Positions 63,801-64,000 of a stretch of 64,000 nucleotides of DNA are shown piece by piece. Below the pieces are notes generated by a model, which did not search any database, had not been told where the DNA came from, and saw only the letters and a program-made list of their open reading frames with translations. The position numbers and the translations under genes were made by a program. This DNA comes from Neoceratodus forsteri (Eukaryota > Chordata > Ceratodontiformes > Ceratodontidae). The stretch lies in the NCBI GenBank assembly GCA_016271365.2, contig CM057456.1:887402001-887466000 (forward strand), written 5' to 3'. Numbering within the stretch: the stretch's first letter is position 1; the number at the start of each line of letters is the position of its first letter.

Positions 63801-64000
63801 GAAGCAAAAAATCCATTTAATGCATTAGTTAGGGTTGTTCCACAGTGACAAAAGTGAGAAAATTTGGTGTTATGGTTGAAAGCCCCTTGGACCCCCCCCA
63901 CACCCCAACAGCATTGGGGTACACATTGAGGTTGCTGGCCCTACCTCTCACCCCATCAGATGTGAGAAGAAGCAGAGGTATATGAGAATGGGGTGAGAGT
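63797..64000 (+). repeat. Foldback-family arm running off the window
   Basis: Inverse match to 44776-44862 (gcattagttagggttgttcc; cagtgacaaaagtgagaaaa; ttatggttgaaagcccc). Downstream text (ctacctctcaccccatcaga, gagaatggggtgagagt) begins to fold back on itself at the window edge, so the other arm probably lies just beyond 64000. Confidence 0.6.

Overview
This is eukaryotic, almost certainly vertebrate, intergenic DNA made almost entirely of decayed mobile elements stacked inside one another. The lineages present together are CR1, L2 and L1/Tx1-type LINEs, a Ngaro-type tyrosine-recombinase retrotransposon with an SGNH-hydrolase tail, hAT-like and pogo-like DNA transposons, a possible solo LTR, tRNA-derived SINEs and many foldback elements. 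Ngaro elements are not known from mammals or birds, so I infer a large-genome amphibian-like vertebrate (a caecilian, salamander or lungfish would fit). The species cannot be fixed from sequence alone. I see no intact host gene.

Layout. (1) Positions 45-30462 are one old L1-like LINE pulled apart to about 30 kb. An L2-like LINE (1086-5250) and a 23.5-kb Ngaro element (6220-29726) sit inside it. The Ngaro reads A1 - gag - RT/RNase H - tyrosine recombinase - SGNH hydrolase - B1 - A2 - B2, the split-direct-repeat layout of the family. It is itself broken by at least seven younger insertions: a 332-bp element in A1, a full CR1 (10842-15772, with a retroposon inside it), a 5.7-kb hAT-like element (15968-21644), a 557-bp element, a second retroposon copy, a 5'-truncated L1 (24641-27004) and a 1.1-kb foldback (27034-28134). 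Target-site duplications and the protein frame running across each gap fix most boundaries. (2) 30480-41700 is quieter: a SINE, a possible small exon, a 2.2-kb LTR-like block, a minus-strand LINE tail, hairpin elements and a third retroposon copy. (3) 41702-43440 is a pogo-like DNA transposon whose transposase is open except for one stop near its N-terminus. (4) 44770-47342 holds foldback elements, one with arms of about 250 bp. (5) 48470-49975 (minus) looks like a processed pseudogene of a host protein I do not recognise. (6) 50447-58500 is a minus-strand CR1 fragment split by a full-length L1 (51480-58341) with a perfect 17-bp target-site duplication. (7) 58883-62640 is a two-copy, about 1.8-kb tandem repeat, followed by TA microsatellites, another foldback and a 0.2-kb direct duplication.

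No genes here work together in a cellular pathway. The relationships are those of successive insertions: the L1 is oldest, the L2 and Ngaro came next, and the CR1, hAT-like, L1-fragment and foldback insertions came later. The retroposon within the CR1 is younger than its host.
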